A DNA stretch of 64,000 nucleotides from Desulfitobacterium_A sp034927245 (GCF_034927245.1 NZ_JAYFQK010000003.1:62001-126000), one strand, 5' to 3'; positions 34,841-43,300 are shown, counted from the first letter of the stretch. Notes: generated from the sequence alone by a model not told the origin. Numbers and translations: made by a program.

Positions 34841-34862
34841 TGTTTGCTTATGTTTGCTTATG
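34841..34862. repeat. 10-bp tandem repeat, likely regulator operator
   Basis: TGTTTGCTTA occurs twice in exact tandem (34841-34850 and 34851-34860), followed by TG. The 10-bp period equals one helical turn, and the site sits just after the proposed -10 of modABC. It is a candidate binding site for the divergent HTH regulator. Confidence 0.5.
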
Positions 34863-34909
34863 ATAGTTTACGTTGTAAGATTAGAGAGGGAATAAGGGGG
34901 TTATGTTCA

Positions 34910-35719
34910 GTGAAGAAGTTATCAATTCTTTCGGGACTATTAGTGTTAAGTTTATCCTTAACCTTATTTGGGTGTGGAACAAGCAACACAGCGGATTCCG
35001 CAAAAAGTAACAGTGAAGGTCAATCCCAAGAAATTATCGTATCCGCTGCGGCCAGTTTGACGGATTCTTTAACAGAGTTGCAAACAATGTATAATCAGAA
35101 GAATCCCAAAGTGAAGCTTACGTTTAATTTCGGTGGTTCGGGTACACTCCAACAACAAATTGAAAATGGGGCTCCGGCCGATCTTTTCATTTCTGCCGGC
35201 AAGTCCCAAGTGGATACCCTTGTCGGAAAGAATTTGTTGAATAAAGACAGTATTACCAATATAGTAGGAAATGACTTGGTTCTTGTCGTGGGCAAAGATA
35301 ATACCGAAGTAAATTCAATACAAGACCTTACCAAAGCCGGTGTAGAAAAAATAAGTATTGGGACGCCGGAAACTGTCCCGGCAGGAAAGTATGCCCAAGA
35401 ATCTTTGACCAATCTTAAACTCTGGGATACTGTACAACCGAAGCTTGTTTTAGCTAAAGACGTAACGTCAGTTCTAAACTACGTGGAAACGGGAAATGCG
35501 GAAGCCGGATTTGTCTATAAATCAGACGCGCAGGGTTCAACAAAAGTTAAGGTGGCGGCTACGGTGCCTGCTGAGACCCATAAAGCTATCCTCTATCCTG
35601 CGGGGGTAGTTACGGCATCGAAGAATCAGCAAGAGGCTCAAGATTTCTTGAAATTCTTGCAAAGTCCCGAAGCACAACAAGTTTTTGAAAAGTATGGCTT
35701 CTCAATCCCTCAAAAATAG
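34910..35719 (+). CDS. modA: Molybdate (or tungstate) ABC transporter substrate-binding lipoprotein
   Basis: ModA captures the oxyanion outside the membrane. From the GTG at 34910 the protein is 269 aa with a lipoprotein signal ending LTLFGC (C22). The mature domain has SAAASLTDSLTELQ, NFGGSGTLQQQIENGAPADLFISAG and GTPETVPAGKYAQ, all typical of ModA. AAGGGGG lies 9 bases before the GTG. A longer in-frame start at 34844 would bury the signal peptide and overlap the operator repeat. LspA in this window would process its signal. Confidence 0.92.
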   Translation: MKKLSILSGLLVLSLSLTLFGCGTSNTADSAKSNSEGQSQEIIVSAAASLTDSLTELQTMYNQKNPKVKLTFNFGGSGTLQQQIENGAPADLFISAGKSQVDTLVGKNLLNKDSITNIVGNDLVLVVGKDNTEVNSIQDLTKAGVEKISIGTPETVPAGKYAQESLTNLKLWDTVQPKLVLAKDVTSVLNYVETGNAEAGFVYKSDAQGSTKVKVAATVPAETHKAILYPAGVVTASKNQQEAQDFLKFLQSPEAQQVFEKYGFSIPQK

Positions 35720-35738
35720 TGAATCATAGGAGAATGCT

Positions 35739-36431
35739 ATGGAATTTAGCATAACGCCGATTCTGTTATCTTTAAAAGTGGCGGTTGCTTCCGTATTGAT
35801 CGTCAGCTGCTTAGTCATTCCTATAGCAGGTCATATGGCGAAACGTGATTTCTTAGGTAAAGATATCGTAGAATCCATCCTCACTTTGCCCTTGGTGCTT
35901 CCGCCATCGGTCGTAGGCTTTATGTTGCTTTATCTTTTTGGTAAGAATGGGCCTTTGGGCAAACTGCTGGAATCGCTTTTTAATATCCAAGTGGTGTTTA
36001 ACTTATGGGGTGCGGTTATTGCTGCCGTAGTGGTATCCTTCCCGCTCATGTATCAATCGGTAAAGGCTGCCATTGAGAGTGTCGATCCTAATCTGGAAAA
36101 TGCGGCGCGTACCCTGGGAGCCGGAGAGTTTAGGGTGTTTTGGACAATAACCCTACCTTTAGCTCGGAACGGAGTTTTGGCGGGTTTTGTTTTAGCCTTT
36201 GCTCGCTCGTTAGGGGAATTTGGGGCAACATTGATGATTGCCGGGAACATTCCGGGAAGAACGCAAACGATGTCGCTGGCTATCTATTTTTATAGTGAAT
36301 CAGGAATGACACAACAAGCCATGATTCTTGTTTTAATTATGACCGCATTTAGTTTCCTTGTTATTTATGGACTGAATCGCTGGGGCAAAGGGCCTAACCA
36401 CCGCTCGAAGAGAGGGATTATGAATGATTAA
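35739..36431 (+). CDS. modB: Molybdate ABC transporter permease
   Basis: ModB is the channel subunit. The 230-aa protein has five to six membrane helices, the N-terminal region TLPLVLPPSVVGF and the EAA loop ENAARTLGAGEFRVFWTITLP that docks onto ModC. GAATCATAGGAGAATGCT lies just upstream. The end overlaps modC by 8 bases. Confidence 0.94.
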   Translation: MEFSITPILLSLKVAVASVLIVSCLVIPIAGHMAKRDFLGKDIVESILTLPLVLPPSVVGFMLLYLFGKNGPLGKLLESLFNIQVVFNLWGAVIAAVVVSFPLMYQSVKAAIESVDPNLENAARTLGAGEFRVFWTITLPLARNGVLAGFVLAFARSLGEFGATLMIAGNIPGRTQTMSLAIYFYSESGMTQQAMILVLIMTAFSFLVIYGLNRWGKGPNHRSKRGIMND

Positions 36432-37092
36432 GATGAACTTTCATAAAAAGCTTCCTTCTTTTGAACTCCGGATCGATCTTACTCTGGATAATCGTATTCT
36501 AGCGATTGTCGGGCCTTCGGGTGCCGGGAAAACGACTTTGTTACAGTGCGTAGCCGGTTTGAAAAAACCGACCGGCGGAGAAATAAAGATCGGAGACAAG
36601 GTTGTCTTTTCATCGGAACAACGGATTTGCGTTCCAGCTAGGCAGCGCCGAATCGGTTATGTTTTTCAGGATTATGCTTTGTTCCCGCATATGACGGTCG
36701 AACAGAATATTCTCTATGGCAAGCAGAAAAAAGAGCGTTCGGCAGAGCGAAAATTAGCGGCGAATGATATTCTGGAAACCTTAAAGATTGGACATCTCAA
36801 GTCGCGTTATCCTATGGAGATTTCCGGCGGAGAAAAACAACGCGTTGCACTGGCGCGGGCTTTAATGACCGAACCGGAGCTTATGCTCTTAGATGAACCG
36901 CTTTCGGCGTTGGATCAGAATACCCGGGATAAGCTTCAACAGGAGCTGCTCAAGGTTCAAAATCAATGGCGGATTCCCTTCATTTTAGTAACGCACGATA
37001 TGCGGGAAGCGGAGATTCTGGGGGATCAAATTATCAAGATTGATCAAGGCAAGATGGAAGTTATGAAGAAATTGCAGGAGACTGTGATTTAA
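36424..37092 (+). CDS. modC: Molybdate ABC transporter ATPase, short form
   Basis: ModC powers oxyanion import. The 222-aa protein has Walker A VGPSGAGKTT, Q-loop VFQDYALFPHMTV, signature ISGGEKQR and Walker B LMLLDEPLSALD. Classical ModC is about 350 aa with a C-terminal mop/TOBE regulatory domain; here the protein ends shortly after the H-loop (VTHDMREAE), so that domain is absent. Trans-inhibition by the oxyanion is therefore not expected. Confidence 0.9.
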   Translation: MIKMNFHKKLPSFELRIDLTLDNRILAIVGPSGAGKTTLLQCVAGLKKPTGGEIKIGDKVVFSSEQRICVPARQRRIGYVFQDYALFPHMTVEQNILYGKQKKERSAERKLAANDILETLKIGHLKSRYPMEISGGEKQRVALARALMTEPELMLLDEPLSALDQNTRDKLQQELLKVQNQWRIPFILVTHDMREAEILGDQIIKIDQGKMEVMKKLQETVI

Positions 37093-37100
37093 CCAGAAAA

Positions 37101-37135
37101 AGACCGGGGGCTGTTTTACGACAGTCTCTGGTCTT
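37101..37135 (+). terminator. Weak hairpin after modC
   Basis: AGACC-G-GGGG-CTGT pairs with ACAG-TCTC-T-GGTCT with mismatches around a TTTACG loop. No strong T-run follows, so the call is tentative. Confidence 0.45.
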
Positions 37136-37185
37136 AATCATATATTAGGGCTAGTGACCATAAAAAATAAATATCATAGATAGGC

Positions 37186-37214
37186 TTGAATAAGATTATC
37201 ATTTCAATTATAAT
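37186..37214 (+). promoter_or_regulatory. Promoter of the marR-MATE operon
   Basis: TTGAAT (37186-37191) and TATAAT (37209-37214) are spaced by 17 bases, a near-consensus housekeeping promoter. Initiation is expected near 37221. Confidence 0.7.
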
Positions 37215-37228
37215 ACAGTCTGTTCTTT

Positions 37229-37265
37229 AATTGTTAGAATTCTTAATATATGAATTCTAACAATT
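37229..37265. promoter_or_regulatory. Likely MarR operator, 14-bp perfect inverted repeat
   Basis: AATTGTTAGAATTC (37229-37242) is mirrored exactly by GAATTCTAACAATT (37252-37265) around a 9-base AT-rich centre. It begins about 8 bases after the predicted transcription start, so a bound MarR dimer would block the promoter. Confidence 0.65.
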
Positions 37266-37311
37266 GATATTTTTAGTAAGAATTTTTCCGGCTTTTAGAG
37301 GTGATAATAGC

Positions 37312-37758
37312 GTGAATTTAGATGATGCTAAAGAAATTACTGTGTTATTCCAAAGCGTTATGGAATTATTACATGAGAAGATATTTACTCGCCCCCGACA
37401 AGAATGCACGAGTCAGCCATTGTTAAAGAAAAATCAGCTGAAGATCTTGATGATTTTATCCCGGCATGATCACATCACGTTAACTGAGATCGGTAAGAGT
37501 TTAAATATTGAGAAGGGGAGTCTGACCACCCTTGTTGACGGACTTGTTGAGAATAACTTAGTGATTCGCTCAAATGATCTCAATGATCGCCGAAAATCAA
37601 TTATTTTCTTAAGTCCTTCCGGGAAAGAAATGGCGGACAAAGTTCTTAAATTTTATTCGTATAAAATAGATGAACTGCTTCGTGATGTGGATTCCGGGGA
37701 ATACGAACAATTCCGTAACAGTTTACAGTTTGTAGTGCAGTTTTTAAATAAAGTTTAA
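37312..37758 (+). CDS. MarR-family transcriptional regulator
   Basis: The 148-aa protein is a winged-helix regulator: a helical dimerisation arm, then KNQLKILMILSRHDHITLTEIG, LNIEKGSLTTLVDGLVENNLV and the wing motif RSNDLNDRRKSIIFLSPSG. The D-x-R-x pattern in the wing is typical of MarR. The GTG at 37312 behind AGAGGTGATAATAGC is chosen; a TTG at 37264 lies inside the operator. It probably represses itself and the MATE pump 32 bases downstream. Confidence 0.88.
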   Translation: MNLDDAKEITVLFQSVMELLHEKIFTRPRQECTSQPLLKKNQLKILMILSRHDHITLTEIGKSLNIEKGSLTTLVDGLVENNLVIRSNDLNDRRKSIIFLSPSGKEMADKVLKFYSYKIDELLRDVDSGEYEQFRNSLQFVVQFLNKV

Positions 37759-37790
37759 AATTTAGACGTGAGAGAGGTTATCTACTATTT

Positions 37791-39170
37791 ATGATCAAAC
37801 ATTTAGACCTTCGCGATGGGAATATTAACAAGCTGCTTTTGGAGTTCTCGATTCCTGCAATTATTGGTATGTTGGTAATGGCGTTTTACGTGATCATTGG
37901 ACGGATCTTCGTAGGACAAGGGGTAGGTTCGATTGCGCTGGCCGCGGTTACCGTTGCCCAACCGATTATGACGATCATGATGGCTTTTGGAGTACTTATT
38001 GGCATTGGGGCAACTGCCTTGGCTTCAATTCGCATGGGAGAACAGAAGTATAAAGAAGTCGAGGAGATCGCAGGGAATGCGACTTTATTGTTGATTATTC
38101 TACCCCTTGTTATTGCGGTTATCTATTATCTTTTCTCGGATACCTTCTTAAGACTCTTTGGAGCGAGTGAAGAGGTCTTGCCCTATGCTCGTGATTATAT
38201 GAATGTCTTTATGCTGGGTGCTATTCCGGGTGCCTTATCACCCGGCTTGAATAACTTTATCCGGGCACAGGGTAATCCTCGCTTTTCCATGACGACCCAG
38301 ATCATCGGTGCCGTTATTAATATTGTCTTTAATTACATTTTCATATTTATGATGGGACTGGGAATTAAGGGCTCAGCCTTGGCAACAGTCTTTGGACAAG
38401 TGGTTTCGATGATTTGGGTTCTCAGTTTCTTTTTCCAAGATAAAAGCAGGATTAAACTTCGCGCCAAGAATCTCAAACCTAAGCTTTCTATAACTTTAAA
38501 AATTACAACTATCGGTTTTGCTCCGTTTGCTCTGCAATTAGCGGCCAGTGTCCAACAGACGATTTTGAATCAAACCGTAAAATTCTATGGCGGTGACTTA
38601 GCCTTATCCGCAGTAGGGATCATTATGAGCACGGGAATGCTATTTATCATGCCTATAATTGGTCTAAGCCAGGGGGCTCAACCGATTGTTGGCTTTAACT
38701 ATGGAGCAAAGCTTTATAATCGCGTAAAGGAAGCAGAGAAAAAGGCCATTTTCTACGCAACGATTTTCTCTGTTGTTAGCTTTTTCCTTATCCGAATGTT
38801 TGCGATTCCTATTGTTGGGCTTTTCAGTGCCGAAGACCCGGCCCTGACTGAATTGTCTGCTCATGCCCTCGTTACGTTCTTTGCCCTTCTTCCGATCATC
38901 GGTTTCCAAATCATGGGATCAAATTATTTCCAAGCGGTGGGCAAGGCAGTTGAATCGACGATTTTGAGCTTATCGAGACAGGTTCTCTTCTTTATTCCGC
39001 TTCTTCTAATACTTCCTCGTTTTTGGGGTATTGAAGGAGTATGGAGAACAGCGCCAATTGCCGATGCATGTTCGGTGCTGTTAACGGGAGCAATTTTCTT
39101 ATCTGAAATGAGGAAATTGAGCAATATGCCGAAGGTGCCTTCGCAAGATGTTTCATATCCGGAGTCATAG
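37791..39170 (+). CDS. MATE-family multidrug efflux transporter
   Basis: The 459-aa protein has about twelve membrane helices in two homologous halves and MATE features: MVLMAFYVIIGRIFVGQGVGS-like helix 1-2, NNFIRAQGNPRFSM, and GLSQGAQPIVGFNYGAKLY in the second half. MATE pumps use H+ or Na+ gradients to export cationic drugs. GAGAGAGGTTATCTACTATTT gives a rather distant ribosome site. Coupling to MarR suggests ligand-induced expression. Confidence 0.9.
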   Translation: MIKHLDLRDGNINKLLLEFSIPAIIGMLVMAFYVIIGRIFVGQGVGSIALAAVTVAQPIMTIMMAFGVLIGIGATALASIRMGEQKYKEVEEIAGNATLLLIILPLVIAVIYYLFSDTFLRLFGASEEVLPYARDYMNVFMLGAIPGALSPGLNNFIRAQGNPRFSMTTQIIGAVINIVFNYIFIFMMGLGIKGSALATVFGQVVSMIWVLSFFFQDKSRIKLRAKNLKPKLSITLKITTIGFAPFALQLAASVQQTILNQTVKFYGGDLALSAVGIIMSTGMLFIMPIIGLSQGAQPIVGFNYGAKLYNRVKEAEKKAIFYATIFSVVSFFLIRMFAIPIVGLFSAEDPALTELSAHALVTFFALLPIIGFQIMGSNYFQAVGKAVESTILSLSRQVLFFIPLLLILPRFWGIEGVWRTAPIADACSVLLTGAIFLSEMRKLSNMPKVPSQDVSYPES

Positions 39171-39195
39171 GACAAGTCAAGGAAAGTGATGATAA

Positions 39196-39906
39196 ATGGA
39201 TTTAGTAAATGTTAACATTAACACCGCCGGATATTCCGGGAATAAATCGGTCATTAAGAATGTAGCTTTGTCTATTAGTCCCGGAGATATGGTGGGTTTA
39301 ATTGGACCCAATGGTGCCGGAAAAAGCACCATAATAAAAGCCATAACAGGTTTACTCCCTGTGCTTGATGGTAATGTTGAGTTCGGAGGGGTATGTAAAA
39401 ACTATGCCTATATTCCGGAACAGCCCGTACTTTATGAAGGACTGACTTTATGGGAACATCTAGAGTTTGCTGCTGCTGTCTATGAAATTGACCGAGGTAT
39501 ATTTATAAACCGAGCTGAAGAACTGCTTAGGCTATTTCGGCTTGCCCATGTCAAGCACAATCTGCCGACAACCTTTTCTAAGGGTATGCAGCAAAAAGTT
39601 ATGCTTATTTTAGGCTTTCTGCTCAAGCCCTCGCTTTATGTAATTGATGAACCATTTATTGGTCTTGACCCTATCGGTATAAAAGATTTTCTTTTTATCA
39701 TCCAACAAGCCAGGAGTGAGGGTTCAGGTGTCTTGCTGTCCACACATTCGTTGGATACAGCGGAGAAAATTTGCACTTCTTTTGTTTTAATAAACGAAGG
39801 AACAGTTCTTACTAAAGGCAGCCTTTGGGAAATCCGAGAACAAAGCCAATTGCCTAATGGTTCGCTATTTGATTGTTTCATTAAACTTTTGGAGAACAGT
39901 ATATGA
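39196..39906 (+). CDS. ABC transporter ATP-binding protein, EcsA-like
   Basis: The 236-aa ATPase has Walker A GPNGAGKSTI, signature FSKGMQQKVML (the SKGM variant common in ABC-2 type exporters) and Walker B LYVIDEPFIGLDP. The ribosome site is AAGGAAAGTGATAA. It overlaps the next gene by 4 bases, and together they form an ATPase-permease pair like EcsAB. The substrate is unknown. It lies 25 bases after the MATE gene, so it may share the marR transcript. Confidence 0.85.
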   Translation: MDLVNVNINTAGYSGNKSVIKNVALSISPGDMVGLIGPNGAGKSTIIKAITGLLPVLDGNVEFGGVCKNYAYIPEQPVLYEGLTLWEHLEFAAAVYEIDRGIFINRAEELLRLFRLAHVKHNLPTTFSKGMQQKVMLILGFLLKPSLYVIDEPFIGLDPIGIKDFLFIIQQARSEGSGVLLSTHSLDTAEKICTSFVLINEGTVLTKGSLWEIREQSQLPNGSLFDCFIKLLENSI

Positions 39907-41129
39907 ACACAGTGAAAAGACTCTTCCGACATCGCCTTATTGCTGAGTGGGCGTACCAGTATTCAGTCTGGAAAACTGTAGTGGATTGGATTGTAGCCTT
40001 ATATATTGTCATTCCGTTTTCGGCTTTATTTCTTTATACTTATTGGGGTTGGTGGAAACAAGTACCTGCCGGGCTTAACTATGTTCCCCTCAATGCATTT
40101 ATAGTAATTGTACTATTATTTTCTTGGTTGGGAACTATTCGAATATTTGTGGAGAGTGCTGACCAAATCTTTCTTTTTCAGCGCAAGGCTTGGATGAAAG
40201 GGCTGGTTAAGTATAGCCTCGTTTATTACCTTGGTTTCAATTTTCTAATGGCATGTCTATTTTGCTTTGTATTAGCACCATTTCTATTGCTGCATTATGA
40301 ATTTACCCTAAATTCATTGCTTTGGTTTGTTATCAGCACCTTTCTCTTTAAAGCGTCTATAGGCATGCTTAAACAATATATTCAGTTGCGTTTTCAAGGG
40401 TGGAAACGGGGCCTTATAACAGCGGTTATGCTGGCTATCTCCGGTGTTTGTTTACAGTTGAATGTTTCTTTACTGATAAATCAGCCAACGCTCTTCTTTT
40501 TATCATTTTTGATTCTGTTTATTATCTTTGTTTTACTTATTTACCGGCGAATATCCCTTGATGGGACCTTGCTGGAGGATATCTCCTTGGGGCAGACTGC
40601 TAAAATGCAATTCACAAATGTTTTATTAAGGTATGCCGGAACTTATACAAAAAAGCCTATCACGTTCAGAACACGTCCATTCTTGTTCCGTGATTCAAAT
40701 ATCATTTTCAAACGGCGTACTTCCGAAAATGCATTGGTGGAATTATGCCTCAAATCTACCTTGCGTCATAGTGCTAACATTAAGTTCTATCTTCAAGTGA
40801 TTGTTGTCTATGCGTTATTTCTTTCAATTTTCCCCCCGATTTGGAAATGGGCGATGTGGGGTGTAGCTATCGTATTCTTGACAGCAGTAGTTAAATTGTA
40901 CTGGTTGGAATCGGTTAATTCTCCCTATGTTACTTTATTTCGGTTAAAGACTGAAACAAAGTTAGCCGCGGCAAGCCGTTCTTTGTTTATTCTGGCCTTG
41001 CCGGGAGAGGCTCTCTTAGCCCTTTTCGTGGTTCTGCAAACACAACAGTGGCTATATGCATTGATAATATTACCGATTGGTTTTTGGCTGGGTAAATTTG
41101 CAGCTAAGCAGTTTGCAATGTTTTCTTAA
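39903..41129 (+). CDS. ABC transporter permease, EcsB-like
   Basis: The 408-aa protein has roughly eight to ten hydrophobic segments separated by a soluble middle stretch (about 220-290). Features such as DQIFLFQRKAWMKGLVKYSL are reminiscent of EcsB, whose B. subtilis relative affects secretion and competence. The assignment rests on layout and on the paired ATPase, not on a diagnostic motif. It is AT-rich compared with the pyr and priA blocks. It ends one base from the convergent GNAT gene. Confidence 0.65.
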   Translation: MNTVKRLFRHRLIAEWAYQYSVWKTVVDWIVALYIVIPFSALFLYTYWGWWKQVPAGLNYVPLNAFIVIVLLFSWLGTIRIFVESADQIFLFQRKAWMKGLVKYSLVYYLGFNFLMACLFCFVLAPFLLLHYEFTLNSLLWFVISTFLFKASIGMLKQYIQLRFQGWKRGLITAVMLAISGVCLQLNVSLLINQPTLFFLSFLILFIIFVLLIYRRISLDGTLLEDISLGQTAKMQFTNVLLRYAGTYTKKPITFRTRPFLFRDSNIIFKRRTSENALVELCLKSTLRHSANIKFYLQVIVVYALFLSIFPPIWKWAMWGVAIVFLTAVVKLYWLESVNSPYVTLFRLKTETKLAAASRSLFILALPGEALLALFVVLQTQQWLYALIILPIGFWLGKFAAKQFAMFS

Positions 41130-41130
41130 C

Positions 41131-41634
41131 TTAAAATATCTTTTCAAAGGCCATTCTTTTACTATTATCTTGCAAATAAATTATGCCGCAATATTGAAAC
41201 CCGTTTTTATGGATCAAATTTTGCATTGAAGCATTATCCTCATGAGTGTCTATTTTAATACTATGGACACCCTTACTTAAACACATTTCCTCTACTTTTT
41301 TAATCATTAGGGAGGCTAACCCTTGTCCTTTATAAACGGAGTCAACGGCCATTCTATGAATGACGGCATAGTCGAAATTGCTCAGCCATTGACCTTCATA
41401 AATAATTTCGTAGGTTTTTTCGCCCTCGAAAGATACGGCTGTCGTACCTACGATTTTGTCCCGGTTTACTAATACAAATGATTGGCTATTATTGATATCC
41501 TTCATGATGACTTCATGATTAGGATAATTGTTTTGCCATTGGTTGATTTCATGTTCCTTAAAATAAGCTTGCGCCTGTTTAATAATATTCAGGATACTGT
41601 CAATATCCGATCTGGCTGCTTGTCTGAATTCCAT
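41131..41634 (-). CDS. GNAT-family N-acetyltransferase
   Basis: The 167-aa protein is a GCN5-related acetyltransferase. The acetyl-CoA loop appears as VDSVYKGQGLASLMIKKVEE, preceded by the beta-bulge strand and followed by HSIKIDTHEDNASMQNLIHKNGF, typical of the C-terminal half of the fold. The substrate is unknown. The ATG at 41634 follows GGAGGAGAATTTTTATT; an upstream in-frame start at 41694 adds 20 non-conserved residues. It may be transcribed from its own promoter. Confidence 0.82.
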   Translation of the reverse strand: MEFRQAARSDIDSILNIIKQAQAYFKEHEINQWQNNYPNHEVIMKDINNSQSFVLVNRDKIVGTTAVSFEGEKTYEIIYEGQWLSNFDYAVIHRMAVDSVYKGQGLASLMIKKVEEMCLSKGVHSIKIDTHEDNASMQNLIHKNGFQYCGIIYLQDNSKRMAFEKIF

Positions 41635-41743
41635 AATAAAAATTCTCCTCCATAATATTAATTGCAGTGTAAGCTTTCCTATGCTTGAATGCAATATCCT
41701 TAGATGCCCTATAAAGTATCATCTGGGGTATATATCTGAAAAG

Positions 41744-41784
41744 AAAAACTCGGGAAATTCGTATTTGAATTACCCGAGTTTTTT
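41744..41784 (-). terminator. Terminator of the uracil permease gene
   Basis: On the minus strand AAAAACTCGGGTAATTC pairs with GAATTTCCCGAGTTTTT, then CTTTTC. It lies just past the permease stop and separates it from the GNAT gene. Confidence 0.8.
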
Positions 41785-41815
41785 AAATTAAACGCAAATG
41801 ATGTGTACAAATTTT

Positions 41816-43051
41816 CTAAGCAGCTTTGTTTCCTGAAACCTGATCCTTTTCCTCAGCCTTTAATCCGCCGAGAACGAGGTTAAGGATAATGCCCACGATT
41901 GTGGCCCAAGCTACGCCGTGATTCGTAATTCCTATGCCTAAAGCGAAGATAACAGAAGCGATCATAAGATTTTTGGAATCGGATAGATCCACTTTAGCTT
42001 CAATGAGAGTCCGTATTCCGGCAACTCCGATCATTCCAAAGAGAAGGATGGAAACCCCGCCCATAACAGGGGTCGGAATGGACATGATTAAAGCTTGGAG
42101 GGGATTGAAACAACTCAGGACGATGGCAATAATAGCGGCAACCCAGAGATTGAAGGTGCTATAGACGCGGGTGACGGCGAGGACGCCAATGTTTTCACCG
42201 TAAGTGGTTACCGGAGGTCCGCCCAAGAAGCCGGCAGCAATTGTCGCTAAACCATTACCGGCAAGGACGCGATGAAAGCCGGGGTCCTCAATAGGTTCGG
42301 AGTGAGTGATATTCCCCAGAACGATCATGTGGCCGAGGTCTTCAATGATCGTAACCATGGCGAGAGGAGCCATCATGAGTATTGCGGTTTTATCAAAGCT
42401 AGGGAATTGGTAAGTCTTAAGATTGACAGGGAAAACGACTAACTGTTGAAAAGAAGCCGCAACTGGGGTGAAGTCAACAATTCCCGTGACTGCAGCGGCA
42501 ATATAACCGATGATAATGGCGAGCAGAATAGGAATGAGCTTAACAAATCCTTTAGCATAAACCGATAAAATCAGAGCCATAGCTAATGTGAAGCCTGCGA
42601 TATACCAGTTTGAAGATGCCATGCCAACCGCAGTCGGGGTCAGGCTGAAACCGATGATGGCAACGACCGGTCCGGCAACGATGGGTGGAACAAGTTTATG
42701 AATCCAGGCCGTACCAAAGAAGGACATAAGCAAAAACATGATAAGGTAAATAACTCCGATAATTAAGACGCCGCCCATTGCGGAACCGAGATCGTTTTGA
42801 TCTTTGACAAAGTAAGTTAAGGTTCCGATGTAGGCAAATGAGGAGCCAAGATAAGCCGGAACTTTACTTTGGGTGAGAATTAAAAAGATGAGAGTTCCAA
42901 TCCCTGAGGAGAGGAGTGCTATGGACGGACTGAGTCCGGTTAGGAACGGTACGAGAACAGTTGCCCCAAACATGGCAAATACATGCTGTAAACCAAGGGG
43001 AATGGTCTGGGCGAGGGGGAGTTTTTCGTGAATCTGAACTTCATTTTGCAT
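41816..43051 (-). CDS. pyrP: Uracil permease (nucleobase:cation symporter 2)
   Basis: The 411-aa membrane protein has about fourteen hydrophobic segments and the NCS2 motifs QHVFAMFGATVLVPFLTG, GGPPVTTYGENIGVLAVTRVYS and PTPVMGGVSILLFGMI. It imports uracil by H+ symport. The ATG at 43051 is used; TTG at 43054 is equally well placed behind GGAGG. In B. subtilis pyrP sits between pyrR and pyrB; here it is about 34 kb away but keeps its own PyrR attenuator, which supports the uracil call. uraA is the alternative symbol. Confidence 0.93.
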   Translation of the reverse strand: MQNEVQIHEKLPLAQTIPLGLQHVFAMFGATVLVPFLTGLSPSIALLSSGIGTLIFLILTQSKVPAYLGSSFAYIGTLTYFVKDQNDLGSAMGGVLIIGVIYLIMFLLMSFFGTAWIHKLVPPIVAGPVVAIIGFSLTPTAVGMASSNWYIAGFTLAMALILSVYAKGFVKLIPILLAIIIGYIAAAVTGIVDFTPVAASFQQLVVFPVNLKTYQFPSFDKTAILMMAPLAMVTIIEDLGHMIVLGNITHSEPIEDPGFHRVLAGNGLATIAAGFLGGPPVTTYGENIGVLAVTRVYSTFNLWVAAIIAIVLSCFNPLQALIMSIPTPVMGGVSILLFGMIGVAGIRTLIEAKVDLSDSKNLMIASVIFALGIGITNHGVAWATIVGIILNLVLGGLKAEEKDQVSGNKAA

Positions 43052-43078
43052 CAATGAGTGCCTCCTTCAAACATAAAA

Positions 43079-43179
43079 CAAAAAACCTCTTCCCTGCCCG
43101 CGAGCAAGAAAGAGGTGTCCATGATCATTGAATACATGGCCTACATTCCCTTCTTAGTCTCACGGGACTAATTTAAAGG
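43079..43179 (-). promoter_or_regulatory. PyrR attenuator leader of the uracil permease
   Basis: On the minus strand the order is the PyrR loop CCTTTAAATTAG-TCCCGTGAG-ACTAAGAAGG (43149-43179, core at 43159-43167), then a terminator pairing ACCTCTT with AAGAGGT (43084-43115) followed by TTTTTTG. The core is identical to those before pyrR and pyrB. The antiterminator probably uses AAGAAGG and the terminator's left arm. Confidence 0.88.
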
Positions 43180-43201
43180 TCACGTTTGTTTCCTTGCATA
43201 G

Positions 43202-43231
43202 AGCATAACATAAGTAAAAAGAGTTTTGCAA
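43202..43231 (-). promoter_or_regulatory. Candidate promoter of the uracil permease
   Basis: On the minus strand TTGCAA (43226-43231) and TATGCT (43202-43207) are spaced by 18 bases and lie just ahead of the PyrR loop. Confidence 0.5.
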
Positions 43232-43271
43232 GATTTTTTTGTACTTAGTCGTATTTAGTCTTAACCAAGGT

Positions 43272-43300
43272 TTTACTCGTACTGCTGTTTATGGTAGAAT
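43272..43300 (+). promoter_or_regulatory. Candidate promoter of ybjQ
   Basis: TTTACT (43272-43277) and TAGAAT (43295-43300) are spaced by 17 bases, with a TGG extended -10. Initiation is expected a few bases before the ribosome site. Confidence 0.55.
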
